64,000 nucleotides of DNA from Streptosporangium roseum DSM 43021 (GCF_000024865.1 NC_013595.1:7564001-7628000); one strand, 5' to 3'; numbered from the stretch's first letter, positions 50,640 through 59,338 are shown. Numbers and translations are program-made. The notes: a model not told the origin generated them from the sequence alone.

Positions 50640-51991
50640 GACGCCCCCTGCCGGCTCTCCCCGGCACGGCGGACCGGGCGGAGCCTGACCCGTCCGGGGA
50701 CGTGCCGGTCGATGGTGAGCACCTCGATCTCGACGTGGGTGGGCGCGCCGGCGTCCATGGACGGGACCGGCTCGACGGTGACCACGTCACCGGGTACGGC
50801 GAAGCGCCCCAGCCGCTGCAGGACCAGGCCGCCGAGGGTGTCGTAGTCGTCCTCGTCGGGGAGCTCGATGCCGGTGGCCAGGGCCAGCTCGTCGATGCGG
50901 AGACCGGCCTCGGCCTCCCAGCCGTCGCCGCGCCGCTCGACCGCGGGCATGTCGAGGTCGTTCTCGTCGGCGATCTCGCCGACGAGTTCCTCGGCGACGT
51001 CCTCCCAGGTGACCAGCCCGGCCAGCCCGCCGTGCTCGTCGACCACGCAGGCGACCTCCTCGTGGCGGGCGCGCATCTGGGCCACGAGATCCGGCAGTGA
51101 CGCCGAGAAGGGCACGACCAGGGCCTCTCTCGCGATGTCCGCCACCCGGGTCCGCGCCGCCTTGTCCACCGGGATCGGCACGACCTCGCGCAGGCCCGCG
51201 ATCCCGATCACGTCGTCCAGGCTGTCGCCCAGGACCGGATAGTGGGTGTGGCCGTGCCGGGCGATCAGCTCGTCCAGGTCCGGGATCCGGACGGAGCCGC
51301 TGACGGTGACGACGTCCACGCGGGGGACCATGACCTCCTCGGCGGTGTGGTCGGAGAAGGCCAGCGCCCGCTCCAGAAGGTCGGCCTGGTCGCCGGGCAG
51401 GTGCCCATAGGCCTCGGACTCGCCGATGATGTGCCCGAGCTCCTCCAGCGTCGCGCCGTGGCGCAGCTCCTCCACCGGCTCGATCCCCACCGCGCGCACC
51501 AGCCGGTTGGCCGCCCCGTCGAACAGCCGGATGATCGGCCCGGCGACCGTCATGTAGACCAGCGTGGACGAGGCCAGCGCCCGGGCCAGCGGCTCGGGCC
51601 TGGCCAGCGCCAGGTTCTTCGGGGCCAGCTCGCCCAGCACCATCTGCACCACGGTGGCGACGATGAGGCCCAGCAGCAGGGCGATGCCGCCGACCGCCGC
51701 CTCGGGCACGGCGGCGGCCCGCAGCGCGGGGGCGACCAGCTCGGCCAGCGCGGGTTTGGCGATGAAGCCGACGACCAGCGCGGTGACCGTGATGCCGAGC
51801 TGGGCGCCCGAGAGCATGAACGACAGCCGCCCCATCACCTTGACCGCGCGTGCGGCCTTCCTGTCCCCCGCCGCCGCCCGCTGGGACAGGGCCAGCCTGT
51901 CGGCGGTGACGTAGGCGAACTCCTGGGCGACGAAGTAACCGGTGGCCAGGGTCAGCAGGAGGACGGCCAGAAGGCCCAGGGCGATGCTCAC
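50636..51991 (-). CDS. Hemolysin/CorC-family CNNM transporter
   Basis: 451 residues: DUF21 membrane domain (about 1-190, FVAQEFAYVTADRLAL, MLSGAQLGITVTALVVGF), paired CBS domains (about 215-335, including VACVVDEHGGLAGLVTWEDV) and a C-terminal CorC/HlyC domain (about 350-435, DELALATGIELPDEDDYDTL). It is the full-length partner of the next, shorter gene. Role: probable divalent metal (Mg2+/Co2+) efflux across the cell membrane. The 375 bp upstream (51992-52366) contain no gene beyond the terminator of the GlsB-type gene. Confidence 0.9.
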   Translation of the reverse strand: MSIALGLLAVLLLTLATGYFVAQEFAYVTADRLALSQRAAAGDRKAARAVKVMGRLSFMLSGAQLGITVTALVVGFIAKPALAELVAPALRAAAVPEAAVGGIALLLGLIVATVVQMVLGELAPKNLALARPEPLARALASSTLVYMTVAGPIIRLFDGAANRLVRAVGIEPVEELRHGATLEELGHIIGESEAYGHLPGDQADLLERALAFSDHTAEEVMVPRVDVVTVSGSVRIPDLDELIARHGHTHYPVLGDSLDDVIGIAGLREVVPIPVDKAARTRVADIAREALVVPFSASLPDLVAQMRARHEEVACVVDEHGGLAGLVTWEDVAEELVGEIADENDLDMPAVERRGDGWEAEAGLRIDELALATGIELPDEDDYDTLGGLVLQRLGRFAVPGDVVTVEPVPSMDAGAPTHVEIEVLTIDRHVPGRVRLRPVRRAGESRQGAS

Positions 51992-52270
51992 CGCGGGCTC
52001 CCCTCTCCGGTCCCGCCCACGCCGCGATGCGATGACACGGACGTCACCTCGCCCCTCCTCCGGCGCCCGGGGCCGCTCCGGCCCGTGCGCCCAGCCGTGT
52101 CCACCACGCTAACCCGCTGGTCACAGCCCGCGCGGGCGGGGACCCGTCGTGGAGGGCGTCCCCGGTCACGTGCCCGCCGCGCCGGCTCCGCCGGGCCCCT
52201 CGCCGCCGGCGTACGGCCGGGGCGGACCGGCCGCCCTCCCTGCGCCGCACCGGTGCCCGGACCGTACGGC

Positions 52271-52308
52271 GGTGGCCCCGGCCCGGGAGGTCCCGGGCCG
52301 GGGCCACC
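52271..52308 (-). terminator. Perfect 18-bp hairpin after GlsB-type gene
   Basis: GGTGGCCCCGGCCCGGGA (52271-52288) pairs without mismatch with 52291-52308, leaving only GG between. It is the longest simple inverted repeat in the window and lies 59 nt past the stop of the minus-strand gene. Confidence 0.85.
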
Positions 52309-52366
52309 TCGAAACGGTCGACGCCCGTGTCGGCGGACCGGATGTCCGGTGGAGGCCTCCGATCCG

Positions 52367-52639
52367 CTAGCGGACTCCGCGCCTGCTGTACATGCTGACC
52401 GCCAGGATGACTCCCACGGCGGCCAGGACGACCTGGATGATCAGCTCGATCCAGTCGATCCCCTTGGTGGCACCTACTCCCAGCGCGCCGGCGATCGCCG
52501 TTCCGATGAGGGCCGCGACGATACCGATCACGATGGTGAGCCAGATCGGGATGCCCTGCTTCCCCGGCACGACCAGACGACCGAGGGCGCCGATGATCGC
52601 TCCGATGACGATGGCGGTGATGATGCCGGTAATTGTCAT
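52367..52639 (-). CDS. GlsB/YeaQ/YmgE family membrane protein
   Basis: 90 residues with three membrane helices: ITAIVIGAIIGALGRLVVPG, WLTIVIGIVAALIGTAIAG and IIQVVLAAVGVILAVSMY. The GRLVxPG loop is the family mark. Members (also called transglycosylase-associated proteins) respond to stress; their molecular action is unknown. ATG 52639 has GGAG ten nt upstream. The 348 bp between it and the next gene (52640-52987) hold no gene that I can support. Confidence 0.92.
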   Translation of the reverse strand: MTITGIITAIVIGAIIGALGRLVVPGKQGIPIWLTIVIGIVAALIGTAIAGALGVGATKGIDWIELIIQVVLAAVGVILAVSMYSRRGVR

Positions 52640-52987
52640 GTTCCACGCTCCCACTACTCGGCTGCCGGACGTATGCCCAGGAAGAAGGGCATGACACATG
52701 GAAAGACGAGCGCGACGCCGGGGGACGCTCGCTCCGCCCGTCGCGCCGGGCCGCCTGACCGCCGGATCACCCTGGCCACGCCCCGTTCCCGGCGCGGCCC
52801 CCGGCGATTCGCCCCCCACCGCGCGGGTAGAGAAATGTTCCCGCAGCTCAGGACGTGAAGGGCTGCGGCGACCCAGCCAGGGCCGTCGGGGCCGGGGCGG
52901 GGCGGAGGCCGTCCGACCCGGCCCGCGGCCCTCGGGCCCGTCACCCTGCCCTGCCCAGACCGGCGGGGACCGTTGAGAGGAGACCTC

Positions 52988-53386
52988 GTGACCATCGACG
53001 AACGGCCGGCCGGCTCCCCGCCACCCGACATCGACGACACGACCGTCGAGGCACTGGGCAGGCTCTCCGAGGCACTGGAGACGACCGAACGGGCCCGCGG
53101 CCATCTCTACTCCTTCCATCAGCTCACCGGCCATGCCGACCTGCAGCTCGACCGGGTGGTGGAGCTGCTGCGCGCCGCGGGCCACCCCGACCTGGCCGAC
53201 GTCGTGGCCGACGAGCTGATCGGCCGCAACGTGCTGCCCGACCGGTGGACCTTCCAGATCATGGAGGAGTACGACGACGGCTACTACCGCTTCTTCGCCG
53301 GCCTCGAGAAACGGATCAGGGACCAGCTGGCCGGCGGCCGCCGCCATCTCTACGAGGCACGGATGAAGCGGGAACGCCAGAGCTGA
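52988..53386 (+). CDS. Conserved actinobacterial protein of unknown function
   Basis: 132 residues, helical, cytoplasmic, without cysteines. Segments LGRLSEALETTERARGHLYSFHQLTGHAD-like and DELIGRNVLPDRWTFQIMEEYDDGYY look conserved and helical, but I do not recognise a named family. GTG 52988 has AGGAGA 4 nt upstream. The last seven codons and stop (MKRERQS) are the seed of a five-copy repeat that follows the gene. Confidence 0.75.
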   Translation: MTIDERPAGSPPPDIDDTTVEALGRLSEALETTERARGHLYSFHQLTGHADLQLDRVVELLRAAGHPDLADVVADELIGRNVLPDRWTFQIMEEYDDGYYRFFAGLEKRIRDQLAGGRRHLYEARMKRERQS

Positions 53387-53560
53387 GGTCGCCGCTCAGA
53401 GGATGAAGCGGGAACGCCAGAGCTGAGGACGCCGCTCAGAGGATGAAGCGGGAACGCCAGAGCTGAGGACGCCGCTCAGAGGATGAAGCGGGAACGCCAG
53501 AGCTGAGGACGCCGCTCAGAGGATGAAGCGGGAACGCCAGAGCTGAGGACGCCGCTCAGA
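53361..53560 (+). repeat. Five tandem 40-bp repeats containing the gene's last codons
   Basis: Units start at 53361, 53401, 53441, 53481 and 53521 with GGATGAAGCGGGAACGCC and end with CGCCGCTCAGA. Copies are identical apart from one base in the first. Each holds ATG, six codons and TGA (MKRERQS, the C-terminus of the preceding protein) and the inverted repeat CTGAG-n7-CTCAG. The first unit is the true gene end. Confidence 0.95.
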
Positions 53561-53589
53561 GGCGGGTGCGCCCCGCCCTGCGCACGTCA

Positions 53590-53626
53590 CGGCGCCGGCC
53601 GGCGGGATCCCCGCCGACCGGCGCCG
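53590..53626. terminator. 17-bp hairpin upstream of NAD kinase
   Basis: Left arm 53590-53606 (CGGCGCCGGCCGGCGGG) pairs with 53610-53626 with a single mismatch around a 3-nt loop. It closes the upstream gene and its repeat array and lies 46 nt before the NAD kinase start. Confidence 0.75.
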
Positions 53627-53672
53627 GATCGCCGGGGACCGGCCGCGAGGCGGCGCGCCGTACAGTGGCGGC

Positions 53673-54536
53673 ATGGGCATGGTCGAAACGGTGGGCCTGG
53701 TGCTGCACCCGCAACGTGACTCGAAGGTCGCCATCGACACGATCGTGGAGTGGGCTCGCGCCCACGGCGTGACCGTCCTCGGCCTGCCCGAGGAGGTCGG
53801 ACGCATCGACTGCAGCGCGGTGCCGGTCGACACCGACACCCTGGTGGACCGCGCCGACCTGCTCGTCAGCCTCGGCGGTGACGGCACCATGCTGCGCACC
53901 ATGCGGCTCATCGCCGGACGACCCACCCCCATCCTCGGCGTGAACCTCGGCAAGCTGGGCTTCCTCGCCGAGATCGACGTCGAGGACCTGTCCTCCGCGC
54001 TGTCGGCCATCGACAGCCACGAGTACACGGTCGAGCCCCGCATGGCGGTGCGGGCGACCTTCCGTGAGGGGGAGACGGTGACCGCCTTCAACGACGTCGC
54101 CCTGGTGCGCACCCCCGGCGACGGGCTGTCCGCGGTGGCGATCTCGGTGGAGGGCCACCCCTTCGTCCGCTACGCGGCCGACGCCGTCATCGTGGCGACC
54201 TCCACGGGGTCGACCGCCTACAGCTTCTCGGCGGGCGGCCCGATCGTGTCGCCGACGGTCGAGGGGTTCCTCGTCGTGCCGGCGGCCGCCCACTCGGCGT
54301 TCAACCGGGCCCTGGTGCTCTCCGCCGACGAGGAGGTCAGCCTTGAGGTGCTCTCGACGAGCGGGCGGCTGGCCATGGAGGTGGACGGGGCCATCGGCGC
54401 GCATCTGTCGCCCGGCGACCGGCTCACCGTCACCGCGGTGCGGGCCGCCGCCTGGGTCGTCCGGCTCGGCACCACGAGCTTCTACGAGCGCGCCCGCCGC
54501 AAGCTCCGCGTGAACGGCAGCGCCGAGGTCGACTAG
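53673..54536 (+). CDS. nadK: NAD kinase
   Basis: 287 residues of the NAD kinase fold. The GGDGTMLR motif holds the catalytic Asp, FNDVALVR is the NE/ND substrate loop and ATSTGSTAYSFSAGGPI the glycine-rich conserved segment. It phosphorylates NAD to NADP in the cytoplasm with ATP or polyphosphate. The ATG at 53673 starts the protein at MGMVETVGLVLHP; ATG 53679 is a near alternative. Upstream is separated by a strong hairpin, so it has its own promoter. Confidence 0.93.
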   Translation: MGMVETVGLVLHPQRDSKVAIDTIVEWARAHGVTVLGLPEEVGRIDCSAVPVDTDTLVDRADLLVSLGGDGTMLRTMRLIAGRPTPILGVNLGKLGFLAEIDVEDLSSALSAIDSHEYTVEPRMAVRATFREGETVTAFNDVALVRTPGDGLSAVAISVEGHPFVRYAADAVIVATSTGSTAYSFSAGGPIVSPTVEGFLVVPAAAHSAFNRALVLSADEEVSLEVLSTSGRLAMEVDGAIGAHLSPGDRLTVTAVRAAAWVVRLGTTSFYERARRKLRVNGSAEVD

Positions 54537-54586
54537 GGTCCGGCGACCTTCCGCGCTCCGAATGTGCCGCACGCCACACCCCTGAA

Positions 54587-54621
54587 CTGTCCGATCGGTC
54601 AGATTCTGACCGATCGGTCAG
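54587..54621. promoter_or_regulatory. Two tandem TetR-type operators
   Basis: CTGACCGATCGGTCAG at 54606-54621 is a perfect 16-bp palindrome. CTGTCCGATCGGTCAG at 54587-54602 is the same with one mismatch. The centres are 19 bp apart, about two helical turns, so two dimers can bind one DNA face. They lie 26 nt upstream of the TetR gene. Confidence 0.82.
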
Positions 54622-54646
54622 GCATCCTGGTGGTGGAGGTGATTTC

Positions 54647-55198
54647 ATGTCACGCGGCACACGCTCGGGAACCCGTGAGGAGATCCTCGACGCGGCGGCC
54701 CGTCTCTTCGCCGCGACCGGTTTCAAGGGGACGTCGCTGCAGGACATCGCCGGCGAGGTGGGCTGCTCGAAGGCCGCGTTGCTGTATCACTTCGACGGCA
54801 AGGACGCGATCCTCACCGAACTGCTGGCGCCGCCCCTCGAGGCGCTGGCGACGCTCGACGCCCGGCTGGCCGGTCTCGGTGACGACGCCGTCCAGCTCGC
54901 GGCCGTCGAGGGATACGTGGACCTCGTGATGCGCTTCCGGCGGGAGGTCACCGTCCTGTACGACGACATGCCCGCGCTGCTCCAGCGCCCCGCCTTCGCC
55001 GGCGTCCAGGAGATGTCGGACCGGCTTCTCGACGCGCTGGCCGCCCGTTCCCCGGATCCGGCGGCCCGCATCACCGCGCTGATGGTGCTCGGCTCCGTCC
55101 CCGTCGTCTGCATGAAACCCACCGAGATCGGCGACGACGAGCTGCGCTCCATCCTGACGCGGAGCGCGGCCCGGACCCTGGACCTCCGCCGAGCGTGA
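54647..55198 (+). CDS. TetR family transcriptional repressor
   Basis: 183 residues. The N-terminal HTH (TREEILDAAARLFAATGF, then TSLQDIAGEVGCSKAALLYH) is canonical. The helical ligand domain follows from about 60. GGAGGTG lies upstream of ATG 54647. With two operators before it and an MMPL transporter gene directly downstream on the same strand, it probably represses both genes until a ligand, perhaps a lipid or drug, is present. Confidence 0.92.
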   Translation: MSRGTRSGTREEILDAAARLFAATGFKGTSLQDIAGEVGCSKAALLYHFDGKDAILTELLAPPLEALATLDARLAGLGDDAVQLAAVEGYVDLVMRFRREVTVLYDDMPALLQRPAFAGVQEMSDRLLDALAARSPDPAARITALMVLGSVPVVCMKPTEIGDDELRSILTRSAARTLDLRRA

Positions 55199-55348
55199 CG
55201 GCGGGCGCCGTCCCTGCGCACCGCCGTCCCCGCTCCCGGACTCCCCCGTCTCTCCCCCTGCTTCCCCGGCTCTGCGCACCGCTCCTCAGCCGGACTCCCC
55301 CGATGCGGGCCTCCCCCCATGCCCGCCTCCATCGGCGAAGCGCCCCTT

Positions 55349-55384
55349 CTGACCCCTCTGACCCCTCTGACCCCTCTGACCCCG
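55349..55384 (+). repeat. Four 9-bp tandem repeats before the MMPL gene
   Basis: CTGACCCCT is repeated with period 9 (three full copies and a variant). The array ends a few bases before the AAGGA ribosome binding site of the MMPL gene, inside the 200-bp tetR-mmpL spacer. Confidence 0.85.
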
Positions 55385-55397
55385 ACAAGGATGCTCC

Positions 55398-57572
55398 ATG
55401 GCCACCTTGCTGTACCGGCTCGGCCGAGCCTCGTTCCGCCGCCGACGGCTGGTCCTCGCCCTGTGGCTCGCCGTACTGGCGGCCCTCGGCGTGGCCACCG
55501 CCGCCTTCATCGGCCCGACGGCCAGCAACTTCACCATGCCCGGGACCGAGTCGCAGCGCGCGCTCGACGCCCTGGCCAAGCACTTCCCCGAAGCCGGAGG
55601 GGCGACCGGCACCATCGTCGTCGCCGCCCCCGAGGGGAAGCAGCTGACGACCCCGCAGGCCCGCCAGGCGATCGGGGCGCTCACCAAGGAGGCCTCCGGG
55701 CTGCCCGGCGTGGTGGCCGCCGTCGACCCGTTCCAGATCGGGGCCGTCTCCCCCGACGGCCGCCACGCCCTGGTGCAGGTGCAGTTCGCCGCCGTCAACG
55801 ACCGCGTGACCGACGGCCAGCGCGCGGCGTACGCGAAGGTCGGCGCCGGCGCCGAAGCCGCCGGGCTGCGGGTCGAGCACGGCGGTGAGGTGATGACGAG
55901 TGAGCCGGAGATCGGATCGACCGAGGCGCTCGGCGTCGCCGTCGCGGCCGTCGTCCTCGTCATCACCTTCGGATCGCTCGTGGCCGCCGGCATGACCATG
56001 CTCACCGCGCTCATCGGCGTCGGCGTCGGGATGGCCGGGCTGTTCGCCCTCAGCAGCGCCATCGAGCTGACCAGCACCGCCCCGGTCCTCGCCCTCATGC
56101 TCGGCCTCGCCGTCGGCATCGACTACTCGCTGTTCATCACCTCCCGGCACCGCCAGAACCTGCTCGACGGGCTGGAGCCGGAGGAGGCCGCCGCACGCGC
56201 GGTCGGCACCGCCGGATCGGCCGTCGTCTTCGCCGGCGCCACCGTGGTCATCGCGCTCGCGGGCCTGGCCGTGGTCAACATTCCGTTCCTGACCGTGATG
56301 GGTCTGGCCGCCTCGGGCACCGTCGCCGTCGCCGTTCTCGTGGCGATCACGCTCCAGCCCGCGCTGCTCGGCTTCGCCGGTCACCGGATCCTGCCCCGCA
56401 AGCACCGCACCGCGCGGCAGGCCGTGCCCGGCGAGCGCGGCGGCTTCGGGTTCCGCTGGGCCTACATCGTCACCCGCTGGCGCGTCCTGGTCATCCTCGC
56501 CGGAGTGCTGGGCCTGGGCGGCCTCGCCGTACCCGCCGCCGAGATGCGGCTGGCGCTGCCCGACGCCGGGACCGCGCAGGCCGGATCTCCGGCGCGTGAG
56601 GCCTACGACCTCATCAGCGCGGGTTTCGGACCGGGTTTCAACGGCCGTCTCGCCGCCGTCGTCTCCGGCGGCTCCGCCGAGGCCACCGGGCGGGCCGCCA
56701 AGGAGGCCACCGCGCTGATCCAGGCCACCAAGGGAGTCATCGCGGTGACCCCGCCGCAGCCGAACGCCTCGGGAACGACGGTCCTGCTGGCCGTCATCCC
56801 GGCCACCGGTCCCACCGACGCCGCCACCGAGACCCTCGTCCACGACATCCGGGAAAAGGTCCGCGGCATCGACGGCGCCCAGGTCTCCCTGACCGGCATG
56901 ACCGCGATCGGCATCGACGTCTCCGAGAAACTCTCCGACGCCCTGCCCGTCTACCTGCTGCTCGTCGTCGGGCTGTCCGTCCTGCTGCTGATGCTGGTCT
57001 TCCGCTCCGTGCTCGTCCCCGTCAAGGCGGCACTCGGCTTCCTGCTCACCGTCGGCGCGACCTTCGGCATCACCGTCGCCGTCTTCCAGCAGGGATGGCT
57101 CGCCGGTCTCCTCGGGGTGGACACGCCGGGGCCGCTGGTCAGCTTCCTGCCGATCCTGCTCATCGGCATCCTGTTCGGCCTGGCCATGGACTACCAGGTC
57201 TTCCTCGTCTCCCGGATGCGTGAGGACTTCGTCCACGGCGACACCGCCCAGCAGGCCACCATCTCCGGCACGGGCCACGGCGCCCGCGTCGTCACCGCCG
57301 CCGCGCTCATCATGATCTCGGTTTTCAGCGGTTTCGTGCTCCTCGATGACCCGATCATCAAATCCATGGGCTTCGCCCTCGCCGTCGGCGTCGCCATCGA
57401 CGCCTTCGTGGTGCGCATGACCATCGTGCCCGCCGTCATGTCCCTGCTGGGCGACAGCGCGTGGTGGCTGCCCCGCCCGCTCGCCCGCGTCCTGCCCAAC
57501 GTCGACATCGAGGGTGAGCAGCTCCGCGCCCACCTCGACCACGAGGCCACGGAGGTCCCGGCGCGGGTCTGA
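55398..57572 (+). CDS. MMPL/RND-family membrane transporter
   Basis: 724 residues in the cell membrane. It has two similar halves: each begins with one helix (about 15-35 and 350-370), then an extracytoplasmic domain, then five helices. The helix pair with GIDYSLFITSRHR and LAMDYQVFLVSRMRED is the MMPL signature; Asp and Tyr there lie on the proton path. MMPL proteins export lipids, siderophores or drugs. Its regulator is the adjacent TetR protein. AAGGA lies 8 nt before the ATG. Confidence 0.93.
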   Translation: MATLLYRLGRASFRRRRLVLALWLAVLAALGVATAAFIGPTASNFTMPGTESQRALDALAKHFPEAGGATGTIVVAAPEGKQLTTPQARQAIGALTKEASGLPGVVAAVDPFQIGAVSPDGRHALVQVQFAAVNDRVTDGQRAAYAKVGAGAEAAGLRVEHGGEVMTSEPEIGSTEALGVAVAAVVLVITFGSLVAAGMTMLTALIGVGVGMAGLFALSSAIELTSTAPVLALMLGLAVGIDYSLFITSRHRQNLLDGLEPEEAAARAVGTAGSAVVFAGATVVIALAGLAVVNIPFLTVMGLAASGTVAVAVLVAITLQPALLGFAGHRILPRKHRTARQAVPGERGGFGFRWAYIVTRWRVLVILAGVLGLGGLAVPAAEMRLALPDAGTAQAGSPAREAYDLISAGFGPGFNGRLAAVVSGGSAEATGRAAKEATALIQATKGVIAVTPPQPNASGTTVLLAVIPATGPTDAATETLVHDIREKVRGIDGAQVSLTGMTAIGIDVSEKLSDALPVYLLLVVGLSVLLLMLVFRSVLVPVKAALGFLLTVGATFGITVAVFQQGWLAGLLGVDTPGPLVSFLPILLIGILFGLAMDYQVFLVSRMREDFVHGDTAQQATISGTGHGARVVTAAALIMISVFSGFVLLDDPIIKSMGFALAVGVAIDAFVVRMTIVPAVMSLLGDSAWWLPRPLARVLPNVDIEGEQLRAHLDHEATEVPARV

Positions 57573-57676
57573 CCCGTACCAGCGCCACAGGGGGTCGCGG
57601 TGAGGTTACGGCCTCACCGCGGCCCTCCGTGCTGCCCCGCCCCCGCGGAACCGGGCCACGACGGCGCTCCATGCCG

Positions 57677-57810
57677 TGAAAGTTTCACAGCCGATTGACA
57701 GCGGGAAAACGCTTTCCTACCTTGTCATTGTTCGCTCATGTGCATAGCGATCACATATGTGAACAGTGAGTGCTCGCTGGGGGGACCCGAATCGCAGGCC
57801 GTACGGCCTG
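57677..57810. promoter_or_regulatory. Cluster of palindromes upstream of pectate lyase
   Basis: Four palindromes lie within 134 bp: TGAAAGTTTCA (57677-57687; shared with the GH6 promoter), GGAAA-ACGC-TTTCC (57704-57717), the perfect TCACATATGTGA (57751-57762) and the perfect 16-bp CAGGCCGTACGGCCTG (57795-57810) just before the ribosome binding site. The second resembles LacI-family sites. Several regulators probably converge here. The sequence from 57573 to 57676 shows no gene. Confidence 0.6.
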
Positions 57811-57832
57811 CCGGACCAGCAAGGAGCTCGAA

Positions 57833-59281
57833 GTGAAACGTAGGATCAGCGGCAAGGCCGCGACCGCCGTCATCACCGGCACGGTCGTCGTCTCAGGGCT
57901 GGCGGTCGGCGTGTCGGTCGCCTCCGCGGCGCCCGCTCCCGGGACCTACACCCTGGTGAACGCCGCGAGCGGCCTCTGCCTCGCCGTACCCGGAGGAAGC
58001 ACGTCCGACGGCGTGCAGCTCGTCCAGAACGGGTGCGACGGCGCGGCCGGCCAGGCGTGGAGCCTGACCGCCGCGGGTAGCGGGTTCCAGCTCAAGGCCA
58101 CCCACAGCGGCAAGTGCGCGGGCGTCAAGGACGCGAGCACCTCCGCGGGCAAGGCCGTGCAGCAGGAGGGCTGCTCGGGCGCGGCCTCCCAGACCTGGCA
58201 GCTCACCCAGTCCGGCACGGACTACCGGGTGGTCAACGCCAACGGCGGCAAGTGCCTCAACACCAAGGACAACGCGACCTCCGCCGGCGCCCTCGTCCAG
58301 CAGAACTCCTGCGACTCGGTGGCGACCAAGCAGTGGCGGCTGGTCCCGGCGGGCTCCGGCCCGTCGCCGACCGTCACGCCCACGGCCACCCCCACGGTGA
58401 CGCCCCCGCCCGGAAGCACGGGCGGCCTGGTCGGCTGGGCGACGCAGGGCGGCGGCACCACCGGCGGCGGCGGTACGGCACCGGTGACGGTCACCAGCGC
58501 CTCGGCGCTGACCAGCGCGCTCTCCTCCGCCGGCGCGGCGGTGATCCGGGTGTCGGGCACGATCTCCTGTTCCGGCATGCTCAAGGTCACCTCCGACAAG
58601 ACCGTCCTCGGCAACTCCGGCGCCACCATCGCCGGCTGCGGGCTCAACATCTCCGAGGCCTCCAACGTCATCGTCCGCAACCTGAACTTCCGCGGCTGGG
58701 ACGACGACGGCATCAACGTGCAGTACTCGACCCGGGTGTGGCTCGACCACAACTCCTTCAGCGACGGCTACGACGGCGCGCTGGACATCAAGCGGGCCAG
58801 TGACTACGTCACGGTCTCGTGGAACAGGTTCTTCGACCACGACAAGACCATGCTGCTCGGCCACAGCGACGGCAACGGCGGCGAGGACAGCGGGCACCTC
58901 CGGGTGACCTACCACCACAACTGGTTCGACGGCACCAACCAGCGCCACCCGCGGGTCCGCTTCGGCAACCCGGTGCACGTCTACAACAACTACTACGCCG
59001 GCGTCGGCAGCGGCGGCGGGTACGGCGTGGCGTCCACCGAGGGCGCCGGCGTGCTGGTCGAGGGCAACTACTTCGAGAACACCGCCGACCCCTACCACCG
59101 CGGTGAGGGATCGTCGGACCCCGGCAGCCTGGTCGCCCGGAACAACCACTCCGTCAACTCCGGCGCCGGGGACGCCGGGGGCAGCGTGGCCGCCATCCCC
59201 TACGCCTACTCGCTCGACCCCGCGGCCAACGTCAAGTCGGTCGTGAGCGCCGGCGCCGGCGCCGGCCGGATCGCCGTCTGA
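57833..59281 (+). CDS. Secreted pectate lyase (PL1) with CBM13
   Basis: 482 residues. A signal peptide (cleaved near VASAAPA) is followed by a ricin-B-type CBM13 module (about 40-160; repeated QxW motifs QAWSL, QTWQL and KQWRL). A Pro/Thr linker follows (about 170-195). The PL1 parallel beta-helix has VWLDHNSFSDGYDGALDIKR (calcium-binding Asp region), DHDKTMLLGHSD and RHPRVRFG, whose Arg is the catalytic base region. The enzyme cleaves polygalacturonate by beta-elimination outside the cell. GTG 57833 has AAGGAG at 6 nt; the GTG-led extension upstream is not needed. A perfect palindrome follows the stop. Confidence 0.93.
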   Translation: MKRRISGKAATAVITGTVVVSGLAVGVSVASAAPAPGTYTLVNAASGLCLAVPGGSTSDGVQLVQNGCDGAAGQAWSLTAAGSGFQLKATHSGKCAGVKDASTSAGKAVQQEGCSGAASQTWQLTQSGTDYRVVNANGGKCLNTKDNATSAGALVQQNSCDSVATKQWRLVPAGSGPSPTVTPTATPTVTPPPGSTGGLVGWATQGGGTTGGGGTAPVTVTSASALTSALSSAGAAVIRVSGTISCSGMLKVTSDKTVLGNSGATIAGCGLNISEASNVIVRNLNFRGWDDDGINVQYSTRVWLDHNSFSDGYDGALDIKRASDYVTVSWNRFFDHDKTMLLGHSDGNGGEDSGHLRVTYHHNWFDGTNQRHPRVRFGNPVHVYNNYYAGVGSGGGYGVASTEGAGVLVEGNYFENTADPYHRGEGSSDPGSLVARNNHSVNSGAGDAGGSVAAIPYAYSLDPAANVKSVVSAGAGAGRIAV

Positions 59282-59306
59282 TCCCGGCGCACGGCACTCC
59301 CTGAGC

Positions 59307-59338
59307 GTGGCCGGGCTCCGGCGCCGGAGCCCGGCCAC
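59307..59338 (+). terminator. Perfect 32-bp palindrome after pectate lyase
   Basis: GTGGCCGGGCTCCGGC (59307-59322) is followed directly by its exact reverse complement to 59338. It lies 25 nt past the pectate lyase stop and separates it from the radical SAM locus. Confidence 0.88.
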
